From NCBI GenBank assembly GCA_019636615.1, contig JAHBXF010000002.1, positions 436,001-500,000 of the forward strand: a DNA stretch of 64,000 bases. The letters run 5' to 3'. A model generated the notes under the pieces. The model was not told the DNA's origin. It worked only from the letters and a program-made list of their open reading frames with translations, and did not search any database. Within the stretch, counting starts at the first letter, position 1; the number at the start of each line of letters is the position of its first letter. Source of the DNA: Phycisphaeraceae bacterium. Its GTDB lineage: Bacteria > Planctomycetota > Phycisphaerae > Phycisphaerales > UBA1924. A program made the translations under genes and the position numbers. Of this stretch, positions 41,045-50,180 are shown piece after piece.

Positions 41045-41944
41045 ATGCGGCACACATCATTCATCAGCCCGGGTCGTTGTCGCGGGTTCACGCTCATCGA
41101 GCTCCTGGTTGTCATCGCGATCATCGCGCTGCTCATCGGCGTACTCCTGCCCGCGCTGGGCAAGGCGCGGGAGACGGCCCGCACCACCAAGTGCCTGAGC
41201 AACGTGCGCCAACTGGCCACCAGTCTCAGCCAATACGCCAACGATTTCCGCGGCAAATACCCCCAGCACCTCGACGGCACGCCAACGCTCAAAGGCGAGT
41301 TCTGGTTTGATGTCATCCGTCTGGGCCCGTATCTGCCGCAGATCATCGACGTAGACCAGCCCGAGCGAGGCTACGAGACCATCGCGGGCGGCGTGATGGT
41401 CTGCCCCAGCCACGACAGCGGCGCGCGCTCATACACCATCAACTACTGGTCCTCTTCTGTCGTCGGCACCACGACCAACCCGGGTTCTCAGCGTCCTCCC
41501 AACAGCATCTTCGGGAGGGGCTTTGATGCCACCGTCGATCAGGGTTCACAGACGATTCTGGTCGGCGAGATGTGGGCTCAGCAGCCCATCGTTCGCGACG
41601 GACGCACTTCGTGGCTCACCGTTTCGTCGATGGGGGTCTTCGGCCGCCCCGGCGAAAAGTTCGGCGCCGGCAATGGTGTGACCGACGGCTCGATCTTCGC
41701 GGGCTTCGACCGGCCCCCAGAATACGGCACGGGTTTCGCCCAGCCCAAGAGTTACCTTTCGTACGCCCGTCACCCGCGCAAGAAGCAGGACAACGTCGTG
41801 CCTTCCGGTTCGACCATCATCGGGTATGTCGATACCCACGTCTCCATCAAGCGTCACGATCAACTCGCCGATTTCACCGGCCGCGTTTCCACCTTCGACT
41901 CTCTCTGGTCGCCCAAAGACTACGAGATCGACCGCCTCCCGTGA
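41045..41944 (+). CDS. Pseudopilin-like exported protein encoded in the sugar-transport operon
   Basis: 299 residues from the ATG at 41045. A longer basic leader (1-14) precedes [18 protein letters not shown], the prepilin-peptidase-type signal with the conserved Glu5, and LPALGKARE closes the helix. The globular part contains [11 protein letters not shown] and near its end [14 protein letters not shown], a variant of the late DG motif with VDT. It sits between the sugar regulator and the solute-binding lipoprotein. Planctomycetes have many such proteins, and pili have been suggested to help polysaccharide capture in that phylum. A role in delivering glycan to the transporter is inference from position. 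Confidence 0.85.
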   Translation: MRHTSFISPGRCRGFTLIELLVVIAIIALLIGVLLPALGKARETARTTKCLSNVRQLATSLSQYANDFRGKYPQHLDGTPTLKGEFWFDVIRLGPYLPQIIDVDQPERGYETIAGGVMVCPSHDSGARSYTINYWSSSVVGTTTNPGSQRPPNSIFGRGFDATVDQGSQTILVGEMWAQQPIVRDGRTSWLTVSSMGVFGRPGEKFGAGNGVTDGSIFAGFDRPPEYGTGFAQPKSYLSYARHPRKKQDNVVPSGSTIIGYVDTHVSIKRHDQLADFTGRVSTFDSLWSPKDYEIDRLP

Positions 41945-42048
41945 ACGGATGCCGCGCCCGATCGTGCGTCCTCGACCCGTCCGCGGCCGCGCTCCCCGCG
42001 AAGTCCGCGACGGGTGCGACGCGCGCCTTTGAGGCCAATCGGAGCGGG

Positions 42049-43464
42049 ATGTCGCGCAGAGCCTTTATGGCGGCATCGTTCGGGGCGGCCACGCTCGGGG
42101 CCTGCGCCCGTCGCGGCGCACCTTCTGAAACCACCATCGAGTTCTGGACGCTCGCCCTGCGCCCGACCTTCGACGTCTATATCGGCGGGCAGATCGCGGC
42201 CTTCGAGCAGGCCAACCCGGGTGTACGCGTGCGGTGGGTCGATGTTGCCTACGACGCCCTTGACCGCAAACTCATCGCCTCCGCCGCGGCGGGCCGCGCC
42301 CCCGATGTCGTGAACATGGCCGACCTGAACTTCGCCCGCTTCAGTTCGATGGGTGCGTTCACCGATATGCGTCCGCTCCTGCCCGGGGCGGCTGAAGATC
42401 GCTACCTGCCCGGTGCGCTGAGCCTGTGCAGCATCGGCGGGGTGTTGCAGGGCCTGCCCTGGTACGTCAATCCGCAGGCGCGACTGGTCAACACGGGCCT
42501 TCTCGCCTCGGGCGGTCTGACGACAGCATCACTCGCCGGTGATTGGCTCGGGCTGGTTGCTCAGGCGAGAGACTTTCGCGCCCGCTCCGGCGCCTTCCTG
42601 TTTACGCAGTCGCTCGGGGAAGAATCGCAACTGCCGATCATGCTGCTGGCCGAGGGACGCCCGCCCCTGGTGGCCTCGGACGACGGGAGGCTGCGTTCTG
42701 CCATCACGGCGCAGCCCGTGCGGGACTATCTTGAGCGGTGGGTTTCACTCTATCAGGACGGTGCACTGCCGCGAGAGGCCGCGACACGCGGGCATGCCCA
42801 CCTCACCGAGATGTACCAGAACGGCCGTGTCGCCGTGATCAGCACGGGCCCGAACTTCCTGCGCCGCGTGCGCGATGTCTCACCCACGGTCTATGAAAAC
42901 ACCATCGTGCTGCCCGGCGTGGTGGGGGCACTCGGGCGCGTGCACCTTCCGGTGATGCTTCTCGCGGTCACGAATCAGTCGCGCCACCCCCGTCTTGCGG
43001 CATCGCTCGCATGGCACATGACCGGCCCGCAGGCACAGACAGAGTTCTGCAAGCAGGCCGCGATCATGCCCAGCAGCACGGCATCGCTGGCAGATCCCTT
43101 CTTCGCGCCGCCGGCGGCCGAAGACCTTGAAGGGCCGGAAGGCCGAGTCATCGCGGCCCGCGCGGTCGCCGCCGCGACGCTCGAGAACGCCGTGGCGTTC
43201 ACCGCGTCTCTGGACTGCTGGCCAGACCTTCGCCGGGCGTTCGAGGACGAGTTCAAGCGGGTGCTGCTCGGCTCAATCTCGCTCGATGCCGCGCTGACCC
43301 GGATTGATGAGCAGTGGGGGCGCACCCTTCGGGCCTCGGCCGGCGGATCGGACGCGGACATCCCAACGCCGCCGCCCGTGCCTCCGCCTCGCTGGCCCGC
43401 GAGCGCCGCCTTGAACGCTTCTGATCTCTCCCAGGCCCCGCCTGGAGGGAGGGTGGGTGTCTGA
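42049..43464 (+). CDS. ABC sugar-transporter solute-binding lipoprotein with a Tat-like signal
   Basis: 471 residues from the ATG at 42049, preceded by GGAGCGG. The N-terminus SRRAFMAASFGAATLGAC combines a twin-Arg motif with a lipobox (LGAC), so a folded, lipidated export route is predicted. The mature part matches family-1 solute-binding proteins: ETTIEFWTLALRP, AFEQANPGVRVRWVDVAYD, LIASAAAGRAPDVVNMAD, ALPWYVNP-like sequence and QNGRVAVISTGP. A GTG at 41941 overlapping the pseudopilin stop would add 36 residues in front of the signal and is less likely. It is followed, with an 8-base overlap, by two permease genes. Confidence 0.9.
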   Translation: MSRRAFMAASFGAATLGACARRGAPSETTIEFWTLALRPTFDVYIGGQIAAFEQANPGVRVRWVDVAYDALDRKLIASAAAGRAPDVVNMADLNFARFSSMGAFTDMRPLLPGAAEDRYLPGALSLCSIGGVLQGLPWYVNPQARLVNTGLLASGGLTTASLAGDWLGLVAQARDFRARSGAFLFTQSLGEESQLPIMLLAEGRPPLVASDDGRLRSAITAQPVRDYLERWVSLYQDGALPREAATRGHAHLTEMYQNGRVAVISTGPNFLRRVRDVSPTVYENTIVLPGVVGALGRVHLPVMLLAVTNQSRHPRLAASLAWHMTGPQAQTEFCKQAAIMPSSTASLADPFFAPPAAEDLEGPEGRVIAARAVAAATLENAVAFTASLDCWPDLRRAFEDEFKRVLLGSISLDAALTRIDEQWGRTLRASAGGSDADIPTPPPVPPPRWPASAALNASDLSQAPPGGRVGV

Positions 43465-44338
43465 ACGCAGATTCCATCATCCGGCTACGCCGTACCTCTT
43501 TCTCGCGCCCGCGGCAGGCTTGCTCGGGGTCTTTTTTCTCGGCGCTGTCGTGCAGGTTGTGTACTTCTCGTGCACGCGCTACACCGCCTTCACGGGCCCT
43601 GACTGGGTCGGGCTTGACAACTATCGCCGCCTCTTTGCGAGTGAACGCTTCTGGCTGTGCCTGGGGAACAGTGCGCTGTATCTGCTTGTCACGCCGGCGC
43701 TCATGATCGCCAGCCTTGGCGCGGCCATGGTGGTCGACGCCAAACTGCCTGCATCAAGGGCGCTTCGGCTCCTGCTCTTCCTCCCGGTCGTCACACCGAC
43801 CGTTGTTGCGTCACTCGCGTGGAAGGGCCTGTTCAACGAAGACACGGGGCTGCTCAATGTCTGGTTGGCGTGGGGTGGTCTGGCCCCGGTGCGCTGGCTG
43901 AGCGAACACCCGTGGACGCTGGTGAGCGCGATGACGGTCACACTCTGGAAGGGCTTTGGGTTTTACATGATGGTGTTCCTGGCCGGCCTGCTGGCGGTGC
44001 CCAAGGAACTCAAGGAGGCCGCCGCCATCGACGGTGCGGGCCGCCTTCGCACTTTCTTGGCTGTGGTGCTTCCTTCGCTCACGCCGGCGCTCGCGCTGGT
44101 CTTTGTGGTCTCGTCCGTCTCTGCCCTCAAGGTGTTCGACGAGATCTTTGTGATGATCAAGGGGGCGCCTATCACCCAACAGACAGCGGTGCCGCTTCTC
44201 TACCGGATTGCCTTCGAAGAGGGCGATTACGGCATGGCCAGCGCGCTTGGTGTCGCCATCTTTGCCTGCATTCTCGCCTTCAGCGCGGTGAACCTGCGCC
44301 TGACTCGTGGCGGCAAGGGCTCGGAGGCCGATGCATGA
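43457..44338 (+). CDS. Sugar ABC transporter permease (MalF/UgpA type)
   Basis: 293-residue inner-membrane protein starting with GTG at 43457 inside the end of the solute-binding gene. Six hydrophobic segments are visible, the first at about 12-34 (LFLAPAAGLLGVFFLGAVVQVV). The cytoplasmic EAA loop EAAAIDGAGRLRTFLAVVLP (about 193-212) is the docking site for the ATPase. VGLDNYRRLF near residue 51 is typical of the MalF/UgpA group. It pairs with the next gene, whose ATG overlaps this stop codon. Confidence 0.93.
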   Translation: MSERRFHHPATPYLFLAPAAGLLGVFFLGAVVQVVYFSCTRYTAFTGPDWVGLDNYRRLFASERFWLCLGNSALYLLVTPALMIASLGAAMVVDAKLPASRALRLLLFLPVVTPTVVASLAWKGLFNEDTGLLNVWLAWGGLAPVRWLSEHPWTLVSAMTVTLWKGFGFYMMVFLAGLLAVPKELKEAAAIDGAGRLRTFLAVVLPSLTPALALVFVVSSVSALKVFDEIFVMIKGAPITQQTAVPLLYRIAFEEGDYGMASALGVAIFACILAFSAVNLRLTRGGKGSEADA

Positions 44339-45153
44339 TCGACCGCCGGCCAATCTGGCTCACACTCTTCATCGTGTGCTGCGCCCTGCTCTTTGCGCTT
44401 CTTGCTGTCGGGCCCGCTGTATGGCTGTTGGTCATCGCCGTTCAGCCCGCCGGCACAGACCTTTCTTCGGCCACCGGCGGCTTGACGCTGGACAACTTCA
44501 AGGCCGCGTGGCGCGATGGACAGATGGGGCGACCGCTCTTGAACAGCGTGCTCACGACGGTCGTTCGCGCCGGGCTCAATGTCATGCTCGCCGCGCTCGC
44601 CGCCTATCCCCTGGCACGCATGCGCTTCCGGGGCAAGAACCTGATTTTTCTGGCGCTCTTGTGCACCATGATGATCCCCGAGCAGGTCATTCTCGTACCG
44701 ATGTTCCGCATCGTTGTCGGCCTGAGCCTCTACGACTCCCTCATCGCCGCGGTGCTTCCCTTCGGTGTCACGGCCTTTGGCATCTATCTGTGCCGCCAGG
44801 CGTTCCTGGCCGTGCCCGCTTCGCTTGAAGAAGCAGCGAGGGTCGATGGCGCGGGCAGCGTGCGCATCTGGTGGCATGTGATGCTCCCCCTGGCCGCGCC
44901 AACGCTCGCCACACTCGCGCTCTTCAGCGTCATCGGTGCGTGGTCTGATCTTCTCTGGCCCCTCATTGTTCTGCAGAGCCAGGAGAACTTCACCCTTCCT
45001 GTCGCTGTCACATCGCTGATGGGCCAGTTCTCAACCAACCTGCGCGCGGCGTACGCCGGCGCTGTGCTGGCCCTCGTCCCGATCATCATCATCTTCATCC
45101 TTCTCCAGCGGTTTCTCAAGCCCGAAATGTTCGGGGGAGCCGTGAAGGGATGA
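44335..45153 (+). CDS. Sugar ABC transporter permease (MalG/UgpE type)
   Basis: 272 residues from the ATG at 44335, which overlaps the preceding TGA (ATGA). Six membrane segments; the EAA loop reads EEAARVDGAGSVRIWWHVMLP (about 163-183). TLDNFKAAW near the N-terminus and the C-terminal FLKPEMFGGAVKG are typical of MalG/UgpE partners. Together with the previous gene it forms the membrane channel. No ATP-binding subunit is encoded next to it, so a shared MsmK/UgpC-like ATPase elsewhere must drive transport. Confidence 0.93.
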   Translation: MIDRRPIWLTLFIVCCALLFALLAVGPAVWLLVIAVQPAGTDLSSATGGLTLDNFKAAWRDGQMGRPLLNSVLTTVVRAGLNVMLAALAAYPLARMRFRGKNLIFLALLCTMMIPEQVILVPMFRIVVGLSLYDSLIAAVLPFGVTAFGIYLCRQAFLAVPASLEEAARVDGAGSVRIWWHVMLPLAAPTLATLALFSVIGAWSDLLWPLIVLQSQENFTLPVAVTSLMGQFSTNLRAAYAGAVLALVPIIIIFILLQRFLKPEMFGGAVKG

Positions 45154-45193
45154 GCCGCACACCGTCGCTTCATCAACCCTCGGAGCATCACGC

Positions 45194-46843
45194 GTGAAGG
45201 AACTCGTCTGTCAGGTTCTTGTTGTCGGCGGCGGCACGGGGGGCGTCGCCGCGGGGCTCGCGCTGGGCGCACGGGGTATCGACGTCATCATCACCGAGCC
45301 CACCGAGTGGATCGGCGGCCAGTTGACCTCTCAGGCTGTGCCGCCTGACGAGAACCAATGGGTCGAGTCGTTCGGCGTGACCGCGCTCTACCAGCGATTC
45401 AGGGCGCTTGTTCGCGATTGGTACCGCACCAACCGCCCGCTGACCCAGGCCGCGGCCTCGCAAGACCACCTCAACCCCGGCAACGGCTGGGTCAGTCGCC
45501 TCTGCGCCGAGCCATCGGTCATGCACGCCGTGCTCGAATCCATGCTTCGCGGCCTTGCCAGGCCGCCCCGCGTTCTCCGGGGCTATCTACCCGTGTCAGC
45601 GCTGTCATCCGGCGACCGACTCGGCGCTGTCACACTGGAGCGTACACGCGTGGGCGTACCCGCCGGAGCCGGCGCGCCGGATCGTGTGAGCATCGTGGCG
45701 GACTACATCCTGGACGCTACAGAACTGGGCGATCTGTACGAACTCGCCGGTGTTGAGCACGCCATCGGCGCCGACGCACGCTCAGAGTACGGCGAGATGC
45801 ACGCCCGCTCAGACCACGCCGATCCGCTCGATCAACAGGCTTTTTCCTGGTGTTTCGCCGTCGAGCACCGCCCCGGTGAAGATCACCGCATCGACAAGCC
45901 CGCCCGCTACGACTTCTGGAAGGCGTACGTCCCGAAGATGGATCCGCCGTGGTGCGGCCCTCTCTTTTCCTGGACAGTGCCCACACACAACATCGAAGGG
46001 GCTCGCACCTTCCCGTTCATCCCGTGGCCAGACCGCTGCCCCGAGGGCATGTGGGACATGTGGCGCTACCGCCGCATCGTTGACGCTTCCATCTATGAGC
46101 AGGATCCACAGCATCCCGCCATCCCGGATGTCTGTCTGGTCAACTGGGTGCAGATGGATTACTGGCTCAAGCCGCTGCTGGGTGTCGATGTCGCCACTGC
46201 CACGCAGGCGCTCGCGGAGGCCCGGGAGCAATCGCTCTGTCTCTTCTACTGGATGCAGCACGACGCGCCCCGGTTCGACGGCGGCGCTGGCTACCCCGGA
46301 CTTCGATTGCGAGGGAAGGAACTTGGCACATCGGACGGCTTCGCCATGGCGCCCTACATCCGCGAACCACGGCGCCTGAAGGCGAGAACCATGCTGACCG
46401 AAGCGCACATCGGCACAGAGCAGCGCGCGGCCGAGGGCAAACCCGGCCGTGAGGCCCACCCCTTCGGCACGGCCGAACTCTTCACCGACAGCATCGGCAT
46501 CGGCCACTACACGCTGGACCTGCACCCGAGCACGGCCGGACGCAACTCGGTCTATGTTCCGGCCGCGCCGTTCCGCATACCGCTTGGGTCGCTGATCCCG
46601 GTCAGGGTGCGCAATCTCATCGCCGCGGGCAAGGGGATCGGCGTGACCCACATCACCAACGGGTGCACGCGCATGCACCACACCGAGTGGAACATCGGTG
46701 AGTCTGCCGGCCATCTGGCCGCCTACTGCATCGAGCACGGCACCGAACCCGCGCACGTACACGAGTCACCTCGGCACCTCGCCGAGTATCAGCGTCAACT
46801 CGGCGAGCACGGTGTCAGGCTGGCCTGGCCGTGGGAGCAGTAA
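45194..46843 (+). CDS. FAD-dependent oxidoreductase (FAD_oxidored family)
   Basis: 549 residues, GTG start at 45194, 40 bases after the permease. The N-terminal FAD motif VLVVGGGTGGVAAGLALG (residues about 8-25) and the following acidic TEP are clear, then IGGQLTSQAVPPDE, typical of the planctomycete FAD_oxidored group. The end has IPLGSLIPV, NLIAAGKGIGVTHITNGCTRMHH and NIGESAGHLAAY, which close the FAD site. There is no signal peptide, so it is probably cytosolic. Its place after the transporter suggests oxidation of the imported sugar or of an intermediate; the substrate is not known. Confidence 0.85.
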   Translation: MKELVCQVLVVGGGTGGVAAGLALGARGIDVIITEPTEWIGGQLTSQAVPPDENQWVESFGVTALYQRFRALVRDWYRTNRPLTQAAASQDHLNPGNGWVSRLCAEPSVMHAVLESMLRGLARPPRVLRGYLPVSALSSGDRLGAVTLERTRVGVPAGAGAPDRVSIVADYILDATELGDLYELAGVEHAIGADARSEYGEMHARSDHADPLDQQAFSWCFAVEHRPGEDHRIDKPARYDFWKAYVPKMDPPWCGPLFSWTVPTHNIEGARTFPFIPWPDRCPEGMWDMWRYRRIVDASIYEQDPQHPAIPDVCLVNWVQMDYWLKPLLGVDVATATQALAEAREQSLCLFYWMQHDAPRFDGGAGYPGLRLRGKELGTSDGFAMAPYIREPRRLKARTMLTEAHIGTEQRAAEGKPGREAHPFGTAELFTDSIGIGHYTLDLHPSTAGRNSVYVPAAPFRIPLGSLIPVRVRNLIAAGKGIGVTHITNGCTRMHHTEWNIGESAGHLAAYCIEHGTEPAHVHESPRHLAEYQRQLGEHGVRLAWPWEQ

Positions 46844-46867
46844 ACCCCACGCCGCGCGGGCCGTGAT

Positions 46868-49800
46868 TCATCCCGGCAGGGCCCGCAGCGTGACAATCTG
46901 GAACGGTCGCAGCGGGAGGAGCGTTTCCGCACCCGAGTGCGAGAAGCCGTCCAACGCCATCGGTCGCTCGAGCAGGTCGGTGGCTTCAACGCCCGAGACC
47001 GGGGCGTTCCAGCGGATGCGGAGCGTTCCTCGTCCGCCGTGGCACTCCCACACACGCAGGATGATGCCGTTGCCATCCTCGGCTTTTTTCAAGGCCGAGA
47101 TCGCGACACTCGCGCCGCCGTCGCAGCACAGCGAGAGCGGGGACCAATGCCCGCCGGCCGGGCCTGATTCACCGGCGTTGAGCCTGTACGCGATCATCGG
47201 GGTGTTCAACGCTTCGGCTTCACGATCAACACCCGCGGCCCGCCAGTCTCCTTCGTGCGGCATCAGGCTGTAGGTGAACTCGTGCGTTCCCTGGTCTGCT
47301 TGCGGGTCGGGGTGAACTGGCGAGCGCAGCAGCGAGAGCCCGAGCATGCCCTCGCAGCACGAGTGGCCATACTTGCTGTCGTTGAGCAGCGCCAGGCCGG
47401 CCCCGCGTTCAGAGATATCCGCCCAGCGGTGGGCGCACACCTCGAACATCGCCGCGTCCCATGGCGTGTTCCGGTGCGTCGGCCGCTGCACGTGCCCGAA
47501 CTGAATCTCGTACGTGGCCAGCGGTGCAAGGATGGGCGTGGGGAACAGCGCGCGCAGCAGCCTGCGCCGTTCACGCCACTCGATTCTGGTGTGCACATCC
47601 AGCCGCGGGCTTGCGGCCGAGAGCGTGTAGACCTGCTCGATGCTGCTCGCCTCGCCCAGCGAACGCCGCACCCTGATGGCCCCTCGCAGCGGCGACTCTT
47701 GCACAACCTCAATCGCTTCCGGGGGTGTGTCGATCACTCGTGCTTTGTGCTCAAAAGAAGGGTCGATGTCCCACGCATCCCACATGTGCGGCAGGTCTTC
47801 GAACAGCGCGAGAATGTTGAGGCCGTGATGCCCCCGCCACGAGCCAGCCAGATCTACCCCGCAACCCTCACGCCGCAGGCTCGCCACCCGGCCGAGATCG
47901 TCGATCTCCGCTGTCACCACGCCGTTCGAGAGCCTTCCTCCATCGATCGTCACAGGCACGCACATGGGGGTAGCCGCCGCGTCGATCACGCGCACCCCCA
48001 ACGCGGGCACGTCCTTGGCGAGCATCAGCGTGTCGTCGTCCAGTTCGATCACCCCGTCGCGATGCACGCTGCACTGATTGAAAACGCCCACGGGCTGCGC
48101 GAGCCCCGCGGTGCTCAGCCCGCTCAGCCATACTGTTGTTCCCTTGTCTGTGAGGCTATCGGTGATCTTCTCTACCCGCTCAAAGTCGCGGCGGGCGTCT
48201 TCGTACACCCAGCCGATCGATGACCCGGGCAGAATGTCGTGGAACTGGTTGAGCAGCACCAACTTCCACGCCTTCTCGAGTTTCGCCGTGGGGTACGCCG
48301 CGCCTCCCCAGCCCGACGGCGAGACCGCGTGCAGCGCTTCCGCCAGTCGCAGGGACTCTTCCGCACGCCTGTTCGCTTCTTTGATCCACGCCTGCGTCGT
48401 CAGCGTTCCACGGTGGAGTTCGAGGTACAACTCGCCCCACCACACCGGCAACGCCTCGGGGGTGCCATCTGCTGCTGATTCCTGGGAGAGCAGCCTCTCG
48501 CAGAACGAGTCGGCGCGCCCCATCGTCACGCGCGGCAGGCCCTCGCAATCTTCGGCCAGGCGCGCGAACTCGATGGACCAATCGGTCGGCCCGCCGCCCC
48601 CGTCGCCGTAGCCAAACGGCTGGAGCCACACCGGCGGGCACGCCGCCTTTCCTGGCGACTGGGTGTCGCCATCACTCCCGGCCCGGTCGCGGAGCGTGTG
48701 GGTATGCTCACCCCGGCGCAGTTCGCGCGGCGTGTTGGTCGCGTTGTAGTCTTTGCCCGGTGTGTTGTGCGCGAGCACCTCGGTGCCGTCGATCCCGCGC
48801 CACACAAAGGTGCTGTGCGGGAAGGTGTTCACGCTGTTCCAGTGCAGTTTGTTCGTGATGAACGTGTGCAGCCCGCACAAGGCCATGATCTGGGGAATGC
48901 TCCCCGGGAAACCGAACGTATCGGGCAGGTAGAGAAACGACTGCTTCCCTTTTTCGCCAAAGGTCTGCTGCCAGTACCCCGCGCCGAGCACAATCTGGCG
49001 CGCCAGGCTTTCGCCGCTCGGGCAGTTTGCGTCGGGCTCGATCCACATGCCGCCGCCGGGCTCCCAGCGGCCTTCCCGCACACGCGCCCGGATCTGCTCA
49101 AAGACTTCCGGCGCGTCTTCCTCGATCCATGCGTACTGCTGTGCCTGGCTGCACAGAAAGGTGTACTCGGGGAACTCTTCCATCAGCCGCAACTGGTTCG
49201 TGAATGTTCTGAGGCACTTGCGACGAGTTTCACGCAGCGGCCATAGCCACGCCGTGTCGATGTGGGCGTGCCCCACGGCGATGCACTTTGTCGCGGCCCC
49301 GCCCGCGGGCGAGCGGATGCCCTCGTCAAGCAGAGCGATCGCCGCCTCAAGGTTTTTTGCCGTGGCTTTGGGCCCCTGAGCCGTGTGAGTCACATCAAGC
49401 GAGTTCGTTGCCCTTCGCAGCACGCCGAGCAGGTGGCGTGCGCGGTTTGAATCTGCCGGCAGGTCTTTGAGCAGCCCCAACGCGAACGCATAGCGCTGAC
49501 GCAGCAGCCACGCGGCTCGATCAAACGCGGCGACCTCGGCCCGTTCCAGCCGTCCCGGCGTGTCACTCTTCCAGCGTGCGTGCGTGTCGGCCGTATCCCA
49601 CTCAAACCCTACCACGCCGAAGGGGTGGTTGCACGCGGCCTCGATCAATACCTCGAACTCATCGCCCACAACATGCAGCGCCGACAGGCTCACGCGGTCT
49701 CGATTGACATCCAGCCCCTGCACGGGCAGCCACCCGCCCTCAACCCGTCGCCACACCATCGCCTCGGTCCCGCTGGAGAATCTGAGGCAGGGAATCAGAC

Positions 49801-50056
49801 CCTGGGCCATGGGCGGCACAGTTCCCTGAACCAGAAACCACGCCGTGGACCATTTGGGGCCCCATTGCCACCCCGGTTCAACAGGCGTGAAAACGCCTTC
49901 CTTCATCTCCGCGGCTGTCGGCAGTGGGGCGTGGGGGTCTGTGACCTGCCGCACGGCCACCCGCACCGGGAAACTCCCGGGGTATACAAGCGGTTCGACG
50001 GCTTCCCGCAGGAAAGTCTGGAAGCGTGCAACGGTCAACTCGAACTCGGAAGGCAT
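46868..50056 (-). CDS. Alpha-mannosidase, glycoside hydrolase family 38
   Basis: 1062 residues from the ATG at 50056; an ATG 24 codons upstream is possible. It is the normal size for GH38 alpha-mannosidases, which remove alpha-linked mannose with a zinc-dependent retaining mechanism. The zinc motif GHAHIDTAWLWP has HAHID at 263-267. The nucleophile is likely Asp379 in LPDTFGF, and NKLHWN and FVWRGIDGTEVLAH follow in the expected order. The C-terminal half is the large beta-sandwich region (YEIQFGHVQRPTHRNTPWD). No signal peptide is seen, so it should act on imported oligosaccharide in the cytoplasm. Convergent with the transporter operon and divergent from lysA. Confidence 0.93.
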   Translation of the reverse strand: MPSEFELTVARFQTFLREAVEPLVYPGSFPVRVAVRQVTDPHAPLPTAAEMKEGVFTPVEPGWQWGPKWSTAWFLVQGTVPPMAQGLIPCLRFSSGTEAMVWRRVEGGWLPVQGLDVNRDRVSLSALHVVGDEFEVLIEAACNHPFGVVGFEWDTADTHARWKSDTPGRLERAEVAAFDRAAWLLRQRYAFALGLLKDLPADSNRARHLLGVLRRATNSLDVTHTAQGPKATAKNLEAAIALLDEGIRSPAGGAATKCIAVGHAHIDTAWLWPLRETRRKCLRTFTNQLRLMEEFPEYTFLCSQAQQYAWIEEDAPEVFEQIRARVREGRWEPGGGMWIEPDANCPSGESLARQIVLGAGYWQQTFGEKGKQSFLYLPDTFGFPGSIPQIMALCGLHTFITNKLHWNSVNTFPHSTFVWRGIDGTEVLAHNTPGKDYNATNTPRELRRGEHTHTLRDRAGSDGDTQSPGKAACPPVWLQPFGYGDGGGGPTDWSIEFARLAEDCEGLPRVTMGRADSFCERLLSQESAADGTPEALPVWWGELYLELHRGTLTTQAWIKEANRRAEESLRLAEALHAVSPSGWGGAAYPTAKLEKAWKLVLLNQFHDILPGSSIGWVYEDARRDFERVEKITDSLTDKGTTVWLSGLSTAGLAQPVGVFNQCSVHRDGVIELDDDTLMLAKDVPALGVRVIDAAATPMCVPVTIDGGRLSNGVVTAEIDDLGRVASLRREGCGVDLAGSWRGHHGLNILALFEDLPHMWDAWDIDPSFEHKARVIDTPPEAIEVVQESPLRGAIRVRRSLGEASSIEQVYTLSAASPRLDVHTRIEWRERRRLLRALFPTPILAPLATYEIQFGHVQRPTHRNTPWDAAMFEVCAHRWADISERGAGLALLNDSKYGHSCCEGMLGLSLLRSPVHPDPQADQGTHEFTYSLMPHEGDWRAAGVDREAEALNTPMIAYRLNAGESGPAGGHWSPLSLCCDGGASVAISALKKAEDGNGIILRVWECHGGRGTLRIRWNAPVSGVEATDLLERPMALDGFSHSGAETLLPLRPFQIVTLRALPG

Positions 50057-50180
50057 CGGGCACTCCGGCGGGGTCAGGCGGGGTGGGCACTCTGCTCGCG
50101 GGCGAGGTCGCCCGTGCAAGACGCACAAGCGTACTCGGCCAGTCTGCGTACGCTCATGAACACCCCCAGAGAATCATCCC

